A stretch of 64,000 nt of DNA from Gammaproteobacteria bacterium (GTDB lineage: Bacteria > Pseudomonadota > Gammaproteobacteria > Steroidobacterales > Steroidobacteraceae). Under the pieces are notes generated by a model. The model worked only from the letters and a program-made list of their open reading frames with translations, searched no databases and had not been told where the DNA came from. This document shows positions 63,944-64,000 of the stretch, one piece after another; positions within the stretch are counted from its first letter, which is position 1; each line of letters starts with the position of its first letter. The DNA lies in the NCBI GenBank assembly GCA_947455595.1, contig CANGOP010000018.1, forward strand, positions 1 through 64,000, given 5' to 3'. The translations under genes were made by a program, and so were the position numbers.

Positions 63944-64000
63944 GCGATGCCAGGGTCCCGATGTGATACCGACCGGCCGATGCGTACCACAGTAAGCCCG

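Noticed and set aside
1-64000. Mobile element, prophage, defence island, tRNA or rRNA
   Set aside because: No transposase, integrase, phage or known defence gene, no CRISPR array and no tRNA/rRNA-like sequence was seen; a tRNAscan run would be needed to exclude tRNAs fully.

Overview
The window reads as a contiguous piece of chromosome from a GC-rich, aerobic, Gram-negative bacterium. I infer a gammaproteobacterium of the Xanthomonadales/Nevskiales/Steroidobacterales kind; no rRNA or other phylogenetic marker is present to prove this. Supporting signs are two TonB-dependent receptors, a lipoprotein Do-type protease, PBP4- and PBP7-type peptidases, a DUF748 (AsmA-like) envelope protein, a PQQ dehydrogenase with its own cytochrome c, and dense gene packing with many 1-8 bp overlaps. 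I saw no tRNA, rRNA, CRISPR array, insertion sequence, integrase or phage gene.

Layout. Positions 1-8.7 kb hold the 3' part of a FAD-linked 2-hydroxyacid dehydrogenase, two GNAT acetyltransferases, the DUF748 protein, a fnr-tesB pair and a MATE exporter. Positions 8.7-13.7 kb hold a minus-strand operon (lipoprotein HtrA/Do protease followed by two secreted FGE-sulfatase-fold proteins) divergent from dacB. Positions 13.7-18.9 kb are an acetate module: DUF485 protein plus ActP-type symporter, divergent from acs, then slyD with a strong terminator. Positions 18.9-24.0 kb hold alanine metabolism (ald, a divergent Lrp-type regulator, alr) around a TonB receptor preceded by a clear TPP riboswitch. 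Positions 24.1-33.6 kb hold modB-modC without modA, a glycine-rich RRM protein, glpD-glpK, an MgtC-like protein, a FecR/DUF6600 proline-rich protein and a cupin.

Positions 33.7-54.7 kb form a roughly 21-kb amine/polyamine region. The plus-strand part has a glutamine-synthetase-like ligase, an aldehyde dehydrogenase, an iron alcohol dehydrogenase, a class-I amidotransferase and an ethanolamine-permease-like APC transporter, followed by a four-gene Pot-type ABC importer. This gene set would suit a gamma-glutamylated route from an alkanolamine such as ethanolamine to an amino acid (inference). The minus-strand part is a six-gene operon: spermidine dehydrogenase-like Tat protein, SpuC-like aminotransferase, GntR regulator, PuuB-like oxidase, a second glutamine-synthetase-like ligase and a second class-III aminotransferase. 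A TonB receptor is divergent from it, suggesting outer-membrane uptake of the substrate.

Positions 54.7-64 kb hold a PGDYG-like protein, an SDR, two secreted metal amidohydrolases, a secreted M28 peptidase, a PBP7-type peptidase, a small membrane protein and the PQQ dehydrogenase/cytochrome c pair. These look like periplasmic scavenging and envelope functions.
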